NCBI RefSeq assembly: GCF_036231905.1
Contig: NZ_JAZARE010000006.1
Location: 124,001 to 188,000, forward strand
Direction: 5' to 3'
DNA from: CAMLIZ01 sp036231905
Lineage (GTDB): Bacteria; Pseudomonadota; Gammaproteobacteria; Burkholderiales; Burkholderiaceae_C
DNA length: 64,000 nt
Every line of letters begins with the position of its first letter. The stretch's first letter is position 1. Below are positions 53,113 through 61,292 of the stretch, piece by piece. A program made the translations under genes and the position numbers. The notes under the pieces were generated by a model. It worked only from the letters and a program-made list of their open reading frames with translations, searched no databases and was not told where the DNA came from.

Positions 53113-54066
53113 TCAATCGGCCAGGCGCTGCCCAGAGGCCAGCGGCCGGCCGTGCACGAACGCCTGCACCGGCTGTCGGCGGCCTCCGGGGCGCTGCAGT
53201 TCCAGCAGGTCCAGGCTGCCCTCGCCGCAGGCCACCGTCAGGCGCTGGGCGTCAGCGTGCACCAGGGTGCCGGGCTCGCCACCCGCGTCGGCGCGCAGCG
53301 CGGCACGCCAGAGCTTGATCGCATCGCCGCCCAGCTGGAAGCTCGCGCCGGGAAATGGATCGAACGCGCGCACGCGGCGTTCGATCACCGCGGCGGGCAG
53401 CGACCAGTCGATGGCCGCTTCGCTCTTGTCGATCTTGTGCGCGTAGCTCACGCCCTCCAGGGGCTGGGGCCTGCGCGGGAGGCCGCCGCAGGCCGCGGCT
53501 TCCAGCGCTTCGACGATCAGGCGCCCGCCCAGGGCCGCCAGCCGGTCGTGCAGGGTGCCGGTGGTGTCATCGGCGGCGATCTCGAGCGGCTCGACCAGCA
53601 ACATGTCGCCGGTGTCCAGGCCGGCATCCATCTGCATGATGGTGATGCCGGTGCGCGTGTCACCGGCTTCGATCGCACGGTGGATAGGCGCCGCACCGCG
53701 CCAGCGTGGCAGCAGCGACGCATGGATGTTGAGGCAGCCCAGGCGCGGCAGGTCCAGCACCCACTGCGGCAGGATCAGCCCGTAGGCGGCCACGACCAGC
53801 ACGTCCAGCCGTGCCTCCACCAGTTGCCGGCCGGCGGCTGCCGCGTCGTCGGGGTACTTGCCGTCCAGGCGCAGGCTGCGCGGCTGCAGCACCGGGATGG
53901 TGTGGGCCTGCGCCAGTTGCTTCACCGGCGAGGGCTGCAGCTTCATGCCGCGGCCGGCGGGCCGGTCAGGCTGGGTCAATACCAGGGGAACGGAAAACCG
54001 GGCCTCCAGCAGGCGCTGCAGCGCGACCGCCGCAAACTCCGGCGTACCGGCAAACCCGACGCGCAT
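53113..54066 (-). CDS. fmt: Methionyl-tRNA formyltransferase
   Basis: The 317-aa enzyme formylates Met-tRNAfMet using 10-formyl-THF. It shows VGFAGTPEFAAVALQRLLE, LTQPDRPAGRG, AAYGLILP, NIHASLLPRWRGAAPIHRAI, and the HDDT-like MQMDAGLDTGDML, with the C-terminal OB domain. It starts at ATG 54066, whose last base is the first base of the def stop, so def and fmt overlap (TGATG). The initiator tRNA, its substrate, is at 63708. Confidence 0.98.
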   Translation of the reverse strand: MRVGFAGTPEFAAVALQRLLEARFSVPLVLTQPDRPAGRGMKLQPSPVKQLAQAHTIPVLQPRSLRLDGKYPDDAAAAGRQLVEARLDVLVVAAYGLILPQWVLDLPRLGCLNIHASLLPRWRGAAPIHRAIEAGDTRTGITIMQMDAGLDTGDMLLVEPLEIAADDTTGTLHDRLAALGGRLIVEALEAAACGGLPRRPQPLEGVSYAHKIDKSEAAIDWSLPAAVIERRVRAFDPFPGASFQLGGDAIKLWRAALRADAGGEPGTLVHADAQRLTVACGEGSLDLLELQRPGGRRQPVQAFVHGRPLASGQRLAD

Positions 54067-54587
54067 CAGGCGCGCCGCGCCGGCTGTTCTTCGCGCGCCT
54101 TCTTCAGCATCTTGGACTTGATGCGGTCGCGTTTAAGCGGGCTGAGGTACTCCACGAACACCTTGCCCACCAGGTGGTCCATCTCGTGCTGCACGCACAC
54201 GGCCGTCAAGCCCTCGGCGTCGAATTCATACGGCTGGCCGTCGCGGCCGATGGCACGCACCCGCACCCGCGCGTGGCGCGGCACCTTGTCGTAGATCTGT
54301 GGCACCGACAGGCAGCCTTCGTCGCCCAGCATCATCTCTTCACTGCGCTCCAGCAGCTCGGGGTTGATCAGCACCCGCGGCTCGTCACGCGCCTCGGAGG
54401 TGTCCATCACGATCACGCGCTCATGCACGTCCACCTGCGTGGCGGCCAGGCCCACGCCATCGGCCGCGTACATGGTCTCGAGCATGTCGTCCACCAGTTG
54501 GCGGATGCGCTCGGTCACTTCGCCGACCGGTTTGGCCACCGTGTGAAGCCGCGGATCGGGGTATCGCAGGATGTGAAGAAGGGCCAT
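54066..54587 (-). CDS. def: Peptide deformylase
   Basis: The 173-aa metalloenzyme removes formyl groups from nascent proteins. It has the three motifs: GVGLAATQ, EGCLSVP and QHEMDHL, with Cys and two His as metal ligands. The ATG at 54587 gives the normal MALLHILRYPDPRL start. It begins the def-fmt-htpX unit. The divergent LysM-dprA-smg genes are a common arrangement next to def-fmt. Confidence 0.98.
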   Translation of the reverse strand: MALLHILRYPDPRLHTVAKPVGEVTERIRQLVDDMLETMYAADGVGLAATQVDVHERVIVMDTSEARDEPRVLINPELLERSEEMMLGDEGCLSVPQIYDKVPRHARVRVRAIGRDGQPYEFDAEGLTAVCVQHEMDHLVGKVFVEYLSPLKRDRIKSKMLKKAREEQPARRA

Positions 54588-54865
54588 GGTGATGCTGCGC
54601 GAGCGGGTCGGGAAACGTGCTGAAACATTGTGGGCGCGTGAGAACGCGCACCTGCGTGAAAGGCTTCGCATAAATCGCGCCTGCGCCCAAGTTTCGTTGC
54701 GATATCAAGGGTTTAGGGGCAGAATCTGCGAAACCGTATGAGCATTTTCGCCGAACTGCCGAGGGCAATTTCGGCAGCGCTTCAGAAACCATACAGGGCG
54801 AGATTTTGCCCGCCGCGCCGAGTTTCAAGCTCGCGGCTCTTACAACGCCCGGGAGACCCCCTTTG
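54588..54865. promoter_or_regulatory. Divergent region between def and the LysM gene
   Basis: This 278-bp region has no supported gene. It contains hairpins GCGCGT-GAGA-ACGCGC (54634-54649) and CTGCCGA/TCGGCAG (54756-54762 with 54771-54777). GGGAGA at 54851-54856 is the ribosome site of the LysM gene. No firm -35/-10 pairs were identified. Confidence 0.4.
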
Positions 54866-56050
54866 ATGATGCGACGCCCGCCTTCCCGTGTTCGTGCAGT
54901 CCACGCCGTGGCCGCGGGCAGCGCCTCGGTGCTGATGTGGGCCCTGGCCGCACAACCGGCCGTCGCGGCCGGCAATTACCCCGTCACCCCCCAACAGCGC
55001 GCCACCGCGCAACAGGTGGCCCAGGCCGGCGTGCCGCTGTCCGAACTGGCGCCCAATGCGCCCGATTCGCACACCGTCAAGTCCGGCGACACGCTGTGGG
55101 ACATCTCCAGGCTGTTCCTCAAGAGCCCGTGGCGCTGGCCCGAGCTGTGGGGCATGAACCTGGACCAGATCCGCAATCCGCACCTGATCTACCCGGGCCA
55201 GGTGCTGGTGCTGGAAAAGGTCGATGGCCGGGCCCGCCTGCGCCTGGCGGACGGCAGCGGCGGCACCACCGGCACGGTGAAACTGTCGCCTCGCATCCGC
55301 AGCGACCTGAACGAAAGCAACCCGATCTCGGGCGTGCCGCTGCACCTGATCCAGCCCTTCCTGAACGACGCGGTGGTGTTCGACACCGACGAGCTGGCCG
55401 CCGCACCGCGCATCGTCGCCGCGCAGGAAGGCCGTGTGATGCTGTCGCGTGGGGACACCGCCTATGTGCGTGGTGAACTCAACGGCCAGCGCGAGTTCCG
55501 CGTGTTCCGCACCGCCAAGCCGCTGCTGGACCCCACCACACGCGAGATCCTCGGCTACGAAGCGCCGTTTGTCGGCACCGCCGACTTCGTGCGTGCCGGC
55601 GGCACCACCGATGAAGCCGATGGTGGCAAGACCCGCGTGGTCCCGGACACCTTCGTGCTGAGCAGCATCCGCGAGGAAGTCGGCGTGGGCGACCGCCTGG
55701 CGCCCGTGCCGCCGCGCGACTTCAGCACCTACGCTCCGCATGCCCCCGGCGCGCCGATGTCCGGGCGCATCATCTCCATCTATGGCGACGCGCTGAACGC
55801 GGGCCAGAACCAGATCGTGGCGCTGAACCGCGGCGCGCGCGATGGGGTGGAACGTGGCCACGTGCTGGCCCTGTGGCGCAATGGCGCCGATGCGGTGGAC
55901 CGCACCGACGGCTCGCGCACTGCGATGAAGCTGCCCGACGAGCGCCACGGCATGCTGTTCGTGTTCCGTGTGTTCGAGCGCGTGTCCTACGCGCTGATCC
56001 TGACGGTGCAGGAGCCGGTGAAGGCTGGCGACCGCTTCACCCAGCCCTGA
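54866..56050 (+). CDS. Exported LysM peptidoglycan-binding protein
   Basis: The 394-aa protein starts at ATG 54866 (another ATG follows directly). A signal segment runs to about residue 35 (AAQPAVAAG). The LysM domain (about 65-120) is SHTVKSGDTLWDISRLFL with PGQVLVL at its end. The rest is a beta-rich domain of unknown role (TVKLSPRIRSDL, GVLSSIREEVGVGDRL-like and RVFERVSYALILTVQEPVKAGDRFTQP). The LysM should hold it to murein. It leads the LysM-dprA-smg set, divergent from def-fmt-htpX. Confidence 0.92.
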   Translation: MMRRPPSRVRAVHAVAAGSASVLMWALAAQPAVAAGNYPVTPQQRATAQQVAQAGVPLSELAPNAPDSHTVKSGDTLWDISRLFLKSPWRWPELWGMNLDQIRNPHLIYPGQVLVLEKVDGRARLRLADGSGGTTGTVKLSPRIRSDLNESNPISGVPLHLIQPFLNDAVVFDTDELAAAPRIVAAQEGRVMLSRGDTAYVRGELNGQREFRVFRTAKPLLDPTTREILGYEAPFVGTADFVRAGGTTDEADGGKTRVVPDTFVLSSIREEVGVGDRLAPVPPRDFSTYAPHAPGAPMSGRIISIYGDALNAGQNQIVALNRGARDGVERGHVLALWRNGADAVDRTDGSRTAMKLPDERHGMLFVFRVFERVSYALILTVQEPVKAGDRFTQP

Positions 56051-56062
56051 TCCAGGGCGCGG

Positions 56063-57178
56063 GTGTTGACGGCGATGCTCGCCGCCAGTGAACTGGCCGC
56101 CTGGCTGCGGCTGCTGCTGTCCGATGGCCTGGGCCGCACCAATGCGCGCCGGCTGCTCGCCGCCTTCGGCAGCCCCGAGGCCGTTTTCGAAGCGCCGCCG
56201 GCGGATCAGCGCGGCGTGGTGGGTGCGGCTGCCGATGCCCTGGCGCGGGAGCCGGACGACCTGCGCACGCAGTGCGCCGCCGTCGACGCATGGCTCGCCC
56301 TGGGCGGCGGGCGCAGCATCATCACCCTGGGTGACCCCGGCTACCCGCAAGCCTTGCTGGAAACGGCGGACCCACCGCTGCTGCTGTTCCTGCAAGGGCG
56401 CGCCGAGCTGCTGCAGGCGCCCAGCGTCGCCGTGGTCGGTAGCCGCAACGCCAGCCCGCAAGGCCTGGAGAACGCGCGAGCCTTCAGCGCCCATCTGAGC
56501 CGGGCAGGGCTGTGCGTGGTGTCCGGGCTGGCTGCCGGCATCGACGGTGCGGCCCATGAAGGCGGCCTCACTGGCCCCGGCAGCACGGTGGCGGTGGTCG
56601 GCACGGGCCTGGATCGCGTGTACCCCCAGCGCCATCGCCAGCTGGCCCACCGCATCGCCGCGGAAGGCTTGCTGGTGAGCGAATTCCCGCTCGGCACGCA
56701 CCCGCTGGCGCAGAACTTCCCGATGCGCAACCGCATCATCGCGGGGCTGTCGCTGGGCACGCTCGTGGTGGAGGCTGCCGTCCAGTCCGGTTCGCTGATC
56801 ACCGCCCGCCTGGCGGCCGAGATGGGCCGCGAGGTGTTTGCCATCCCCGGCTCCATCCACCAGCCGCAATCACGCGGCTGCCATGCGCTGCTCAAGCAGG
56901 GCGCAAAACTGGTGGAGAGTGGCGAGGACGTGCTGGAAGAGCTGCGCTTCACCGCGCCTGCCCCGGCGGCGCCCGATGCCGGCGGGCGGGACACCCCGCA
57001 GCACGAGGCGGACCCCGTGCTCGAAGCAATGGGCCACGACCCGGCCACCCTGGACACCCTGATCGCGCGCACCGGCATACCGGCGGCCACCCTCAACGTG
57101 CGGCTGCTGGAGCTGGAGCTGAACGGCCAGGTGGCGCGCCTGCCGGGTGCCCTCTTCCAGCGCCGTTTCGCCGGCTGA
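56063..57178 (+). CDS. dprA: DNA processing protein DprA
   Basis: The 371-aa protein loads RecA on incoming single-stranded DNA in natural transformation. It has a SAM-like N-domain, a Rossmann fold with PSVAVVGSRNASPQGLENA, SGLAAGIDGAAHEGGL, GTGLDRVYP, and NRIIAGLS, and a C-terminal winged-helix-like domain (PATLDTLIARTGIPAATLNVRLLELELNG). The start may be GTG 56063 or ATG 56075; the longer form is given. It lies between the LysM gene and smg on the same strand, a common proteobacterial order. Confidence 0.95.
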   Translation: MLTAMLAASELAAWLRLLLSDGLGRTNARRLLAAFGSPEAVFEAPPADQRGVVGAAADALAREPDDLRTQCAAVDAWLALGGGRSIITLGDPGYPQALLETADPPLLLFLQGRAELLQAPSVAVVGSRNASPQGLENARAFSAHLSRAGLCVVSGLAAGIDGAAHEGGLTGPGSTVAVVGTGLDRVYPQRHRQLAHRIAAEGLLVSEFPLGTHPLAQNFPMRNRIIAGLSLGTLVVEAAVQSGSLITARLAAEMGREVFAIPGSIHQPQSRGCHALLKQGAKLVESGEDVLEELRFTAPAPAAPDAGGRDTPQHEADPVLEAMGHDPATLDTLIARTGIPAATLNVRLLELELNGQVARLPGALFQRRFAG

Positions 57179-57255
57179 TCCGCCGCCGGCCTGCCCTGCC
57201 GAAAGCGGGCCTTTTGCACCGCCGGGCACAAGAACCCTCAGGTATAGTGGGTCGC

Positions 57256-57708
57256 ATGTTTGACGTGCTCGTCTACCTGTACGAAAACTACTGGCGGCCG
57301 GACGCCTGTCCGGACCACGACCAGCTGACGCGCAAGCTGTCCGCCGTGGGGTTCGAATCCGACGAGATCCAGGAGGCGCTGAGCTGGCTCGATGGCCTGG
57401 CCAGCGCAGCCGAGTCCTACGACGGCCAGCAGGGCCCGCTCAGCATGCGCGTCTACTCCGTGGGCGAGCAGGAGCTGCTGGGCGAAGAGTCCATCGGCTT
57501 CATCAGCTTCCTCGAGTCTGCCGGCGTGTTGCCGCCGCCCATGCGTGAGGTGGTGATCGACCGTGCCACCGCCATCTCCTCCGGCCCGCTGGAGCTGGAA
57601 GACCTGAAGATCATCGTGCTGATGGTGTTCTGGAGCCTGGGCGAGGAGCCCGATGCGCTGATCCTGGACGAACTTTTCGTCGACGTCGAGGACCGACTGA
57701 TCCATTGA
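57256..57708 (+). CDS. smg: Smg family protein (DUF494)
   Basis: The 150-aa protein has the Smg pattern: MFDVLVYLYENYWRP at the N-terminus, the LSAVGFESDEIQEALSWLDGL block, and a C-terminal DLKIIVLMVFWSLGEEPDALILDELF. It is a small acidic alpha-helical protein of uncertain role, next to dprA as in many proteobacteria. The ATG at 57256 is only 8 bp from a TATAGT (57243-57248) that may be a -10, so a near-leaderless message is possible; no ribosome site is seen. Confidence 0.92.
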   Translation: MFDVLVYLYENYWRPDACPDHDQLTRKLSAVGFESDEIQEALSWLDGLASAAESYDGQQGPLSMRVYSVGEQELLGEESIGFISFLESAGVLPPPMREVVIDRATAISSGPLELEDLKIIVLMVFWSLGEEPDALILDELFVDVEDRLIH

Positions 57709-57879
57709 TTGATTGTTGGCCCCCGCCGCCTGGCGGCGGCCCCCGTGGGGGCTCGAAACACGGCCGGGCAACCCGTCCGTGTTCCGCCCCTCCGCCATCA
57801 CCGCCCCTGGCCGCTGCGCGGCCTGTCCCCAAGGGGGCCGGGTTGCCTCGGCAGGACCGTTGTGTGAGGTTCGGTCTGG
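57709..57879. repeat. Intergenic palindromic element D
   Basis: The 171 bp between smg and the convergent DUF1631 gene hold GCCGCC-T-GGCGGC, CCCCC-GT-GGGGG, AACACGG/CCGTGTT, GGCCGC-T-GCGGCC and CCCC-AA-GGGG stems in a row (from about 57726 to 57835). The CCCC/GGGG and GGCCGC/GCGGCC modules are shared with elements A, B and C. Confidence 0.6.
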
Positions 57880-60192
57880 TCAGTTCAGCAGGCGCGCGGG
57901 ATCCACATCCAGTTTGGCCAGTGCCGTGCGCGTGGCGCGCACGGTGAGTGCCTCGTCCTGCGCCGGCAGCAGCAGGCCGGCCTGCAGGAACGCCGCCAAG
58001 CGCTGCTGTTGGAACAGCACGCAGCGGCCTTGGGCAGTGACAAACAGCGACAGCTGCTTGCGCAGGCCTTGCCATGCCAGCTGCACCGCCTCGTTGCGGC
58101 CGCGGTAGTCCAGCATGTACCAGGAACCGACCTGCAGCTCGCGCGCCCACGCGAGCATCGCAGGCGTGGGCATGGAGCCACCTTCGGCCACCACCTCCAG
58201 CTCCGAGCTTTCGTGGCCGGACAGGTCCAGCACCAGCGACTCGTCGATCTGCATCTCGGCGTCGGGCAGCAGCTCTTCCAGGGTTTCCAGGCGTTCCATC
58301 AGCTCTTCCAGCCGGTCCGATGGAATGACGGCCGACTTGGCGGTGAACGCCGCCGCCAGTGCGTTGTTGAGCGCATGGATCTGCTCGTCCTGCTTGTCCT
58401 GCGCCAGACCAGCCGACGCCATGCCTTCGCGCAAGGTCTTCAGCAGCGGCGGCAGGCGGCGAATCACCTCGGCACGCTCCTCCCGCGACACCTTGGCGCC
58501 CGCTGACCAGATGAGGTCCGTCGCCGCGCGTTTCATCGCCTTGGTGTCCTCGGACTGCGGCCCCGACTTCACCGCCGCCATCGCCAGCACGTCGGCCCAC
58601 ACCTGGAACAGGAACTGGCGCACGCCCTCCTGCACCGGCACGCCCTCGAGCATCTTGCGCAGCTCGATCGTGTACTGGATGGCCAGCGTTTCGCGCTGCT
58701 CCACCTGCTGCGCAAGCGACACGCCCTTGCGGGTGGCTTCGTTCTCGTTGCGGAAGTAGTGCTCCAGGAAACGCTCGAACTCGGTGAGCACGGTCTGGAA
58801 CACGCGGCGCCCGGTGTCGGGGTAGGCCTCCACCACCTGCACCACGCGCTTGATCTCCTTCTCGAGCGCATCCCCCACCGCGCGGGCCGACGCGTCGAAG
58901 CCCATCACGCAGGCGCCCATGCGGTCGATCAGCCGCCGCGCCGGGTGGTCCACGGTGGCAAAGAAGTCGGGTTCGCCGATCGCCACACGCAACACCGGCA
59001 TCTGCAGGCGCGCGAACCACACCCGCACCGTGGCGGGAATGCGCTCCTCGGTGAGGATGCTCTGGAACAGCAGCGCGACGATCTCGATGGTCGCGCGTTC
59101 GATCGGGGTTTCGGCCGCCTGCTTGAGCGCCCGCTTGCGCTGGTCCAGCTGCTGCAGCAGCGCCGGCGTGGTGATCTGCTCGGTGATCGGGCCGGTGTCG
59201 CGCAGCTGCTGCCGCATGCTGGTTTCGACCTGCGCGATCGCGGCGCGCAAGGCCGGCGAGGCGGGTTGTGCGCGCGCCGCGGTGTCGGCAAACGCGGGCA
59301 GCTGGCGCCCAATGAGGCGGTTGAGCCGGCCCAGCACGGCCTCGGCATGGTCGGGCATGCGGCCGAACCCCGGCGAGCGGGTCATCAACCGGGTTTCTTC
59401 CTGCACTGCAGTGGCCGCCGGGTCCTGGCCGGTGCCGGTCCAGCGCGAGGCAAAGGTGCCGGTGGGCTGGCCGCCAAAGCGGGTGGCGTCGCCCAGGCCG
59501 CCCTGGCCCGAGGGCGTAGCGCCGCTCTCGCGCGTGCGCCGGATCATCGGGCGCAGGTCCACCTCGGGCAGCACGCCCTGGGACATCAGCCAGCGATTGG
59601 TCTCGTGATAGGCCTCTTCGACCAGCAGCGACAGCTCTTCCTGCAGCGTCGCCTGCAGCTCGCGCCAGGCGTCCAGCGACAGGCCGGCGGCACGCCAGGC
59701 GTCGATGACGATGCGCGACATCACGTGGGCACGCAGCATGTCCTGCGGGTCCAGCTCCTCGCGCCGCTCCAGCACCGAGATGCGCGAGCGCAGGTCGGAG
59801 AACTCCCAGGAGGCGCGGTCCATGATGGCCAGGGACAGGCGCGAACTGAGGATCTCGCGCTCGATGGTGTCGTCGTCCACCAATGACAGGTCGCCCAGCA
59901 CCTGGCGGCCCGGCGGCGGCAGGTCCGACGGCTTGGCAGCCGAGAGCCCATGGTTGAGCGCCCGCTGAAGGCCCTGCACGACGGCATGCTGCCAGGCGGC
60001 GATGGAGCGCTGGATTTCCTCTGCCACGTCGCGGCGGCGCTGGGCCACCGCGTGTTCGGCCGGCTTGCCGCGCAGTTCACGCGCGGCTTCGGCCAGGTGC
60101 CGCACCACGCCGCCCATGCCCTTGACCAGCTCTTCCGTATGGAGACGGCGTGCTTGTGTGGCCAGGGTCAAGGAGGCGGCGCTGGTCGCCAT
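57880..60192 (-). CDS. DUF1631 protein
   Basis: The 770-aa protein is long, helical and rich in Arg, Leu, Glu and Ala. It fits DUF1631: LGDLSLVDDDTIEREILSSRLSLAIMDRASWEFSDLRSRIS near residue 100, a central MRQQLRDTGPI region, and PVLRVAIGEPDFFATVDHPARRLIDRMG near 415. A C-terminal part (ELQVGSWYMLDYRGRNEAVQLAWQG) looks like a PilZ-like beta fold, which would fit c-di-GMP binding, but that is speculative. No signal peptide or membrane helix. It follows secF by 42 bp on the same strand. Confidence 0.85.
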   Translation of the reverse strand: MATSAASLTLATQARRLHTEELVKGMGGVVRHLAEAARELRGKPAEHAVAQRRRDVAEEIQRSIAAWQHAVVQGLQRALNHGLSAAKPSDLPPPGRQVLGDLSLVDDDTIEREILSSRLSLAIMDRASWEFSDLRSRISVLERREELDPQDMLRAHVMSRIVIDAWRAAGLSLDAWRELQATLQEELSLLVEEAYHETNRWLMSQGVLPEVDLRPMIRRTRESGATPSGQGGLGDATRFGGQPTGTFASRWTGTGQDPAATAVQEETRLMTRSPGFGRMPDHAEAVLGRLNRLIGRQLPAFADTAARAQPASPALRAAIAQVETSMRQQLRDTGPITEQITTPALLQQLDQRKRALKQAAETPIERATIEIVALLFQSILTEERIPATVRVWFARLQMPVLRVAIGEPDFFATVDHPARRLIDRMGACVMGFDASARAVGDALEKEIKRVVQVVEAYPDTGRRVFQTVLTEFERFLEHYFRNENEATRKGVSLAQQVEQRETLAIQYTIELRKMLEGVPVQEGVRQFLFQVWADVLAMAAVKSGPQSEDTKAMKRAATDLIWSAGAKVSREERAEVIRRLPPLLKTLREGMASAGLAQDKQDEQIHALNNALAAAFTAKSAVIPSDRLEELMERLETLEELLPDAEMQIDESLVLDLSGHESSELEVVAEGGSMPTPAMLAWARELQVGSWYMLDYRGRNEAVQLAWQGLRKQLSLFVTAQGRCVLFQQQRLAAFLQAGLLLPAQDEALTVRATRTALAKLDVDPARLLN

Positions 60193-60234
60193 GAAGCTCA
60201 GGGGTCGGCGCCCTTCAGACGGAGTGCACCAACT

Positions 60235-61272
60235 CTACACCACGGCCCCGGCGTTGGGGTCGTTCGGATCGGCGGCCTTGCGCTCGCCAGCCTTGACCAG
60301 GTCCTCCCGCTTCACGCCCAGCCACATCGCGATGGCGGCGGCCACGAACACCGAGGAGTAGATGCCGAACAGGATGCCGATGGTCAGCGCGATCGCAAAG
60401 CCGTGCAGCGTGGGGCCGCCGAACACCAGCATGGAGACCACCATCATCTGGGTGCAGCCGTGGGTGATGATGGTGCGGCTGATGGTGCTGGTGATGGCGT
60501 GGTCGATCACCTGCACGGTCGTCATCTTGCGGTACTTGCGGAAGGCCTCGCGGATCCGGTCGAAGATGACGACCGATTCGTTCACCGAATAACCCAGCAC
60601 GGCCAGCACCGCAGCCAGCACCGTGAGCGAGAACTCCCATTGGAAGAAGGCGAAGAAGCCGAGGATGATCACCACGTCGTGCAGGTTGGCGATGATGGCT
60701 GCCACCGCGAACTTCCACTCGAAGCGCATCGCCAGGTAAGCCATGATGCCGATCACGGTGACCAGCAGGGCCAGCGCGCCGTCGCGGGCGAGCTCGGCGC
60801 CGACGCTCGGGCCCACCGCCTCGCTGCGGCTGAAGGTGAGCGGCACGGCGCCCGCGGCCGTCTTGCAGGCCGGCCGGCTGATCGCTTCGCCCTTGGCGCT
60901 GGTGAACTGCTCGGTGCTCACCGTGCCACCTTCGGAGCGGCAGAGCTCGGCGAACACCCGGCCGGCCACCTCGGTGGGGTTGACGCCCTTGCGCACCGGC
61001 AGGCGCACCAGCACGTCGCGCGAGGTGCCGAAGTTCTGCACCTGCGATTCGCCCAGGCCGAGCGCGTCCACCGCGTGGCGCGCCTTCTCCAGGTCGGGCG
61101 CCTGCGCGTACTGCACTTCGGTGAGCGTGCCGCCGGTGAACTCCACCGACAGGTGCAGGCCCTTGGTGACCAGGAAGAACACCGCGGCCAGGAAGGTGAC
61201 CAGCGACACGATGTTCAGCACCAGCGCATGGCGCATGAACGGGATGTCGCTCCGGATCCGGAAAAATTCCAT
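60235..61272 (-). CDS. secF: Protein translocase subunit SecF
   Basis: The 345-aa inner-membrane protein works with SecD in the proton-driven step of protein export. It has the first helix (about 18-35), the periplasmic domain with GGTLTEVQ, and then the SecF core with SVGAELARDGALALLVTVIGIMAYLAMRFEW, DVVIILGFFAFF and GYSVNESVVIFDRIRE, plus RTIITHGCTQM. The last 30 residues are charged and cytoplasmic. It follows secD by 20 bp on the same strand. Confidence 0.98.
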   Translation of the reverse strand: MEFFRIRSDIPFMRHALVLNIVSLVTFLAAVFFLVTKGLHLSVEFTGGTLTEVQYAQAPDLEKARHAVDALGLGESQVQNFGTSRDVLVRLPVRKGVNPTEVAGRVFAELCRSEGGTVSTEQFTSAKGEAISRPACKTAAGAVPLTFSRSEAVGPSVGAELARDGALALLVTVIGIMAYLAMRFEWKFAVAAIIANLHDVVIILGFFAFFQWEFSLTVLAAVLAVLGYSVNESVVIFDRIREAFRKYRKMTTVQVIDHAITSTISRTIITHGCTQMMVVSMLVFGGPTLHGFAIALTIGILFGIYSSVFVAAAIAMWLGVKREDLVKAGERKAADPNDPNAGAVV

Positions 61273-61292
61273 GTGTTTGCTCCGTCAGGCTT

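Noticed and set aside
57214..57248. Sigma-70 promoter TTGCAC...TATAGT before smg
   Set aside because: The spacing is 23 bp, too long for a normal promoter; only the -10-like element is mentioned.
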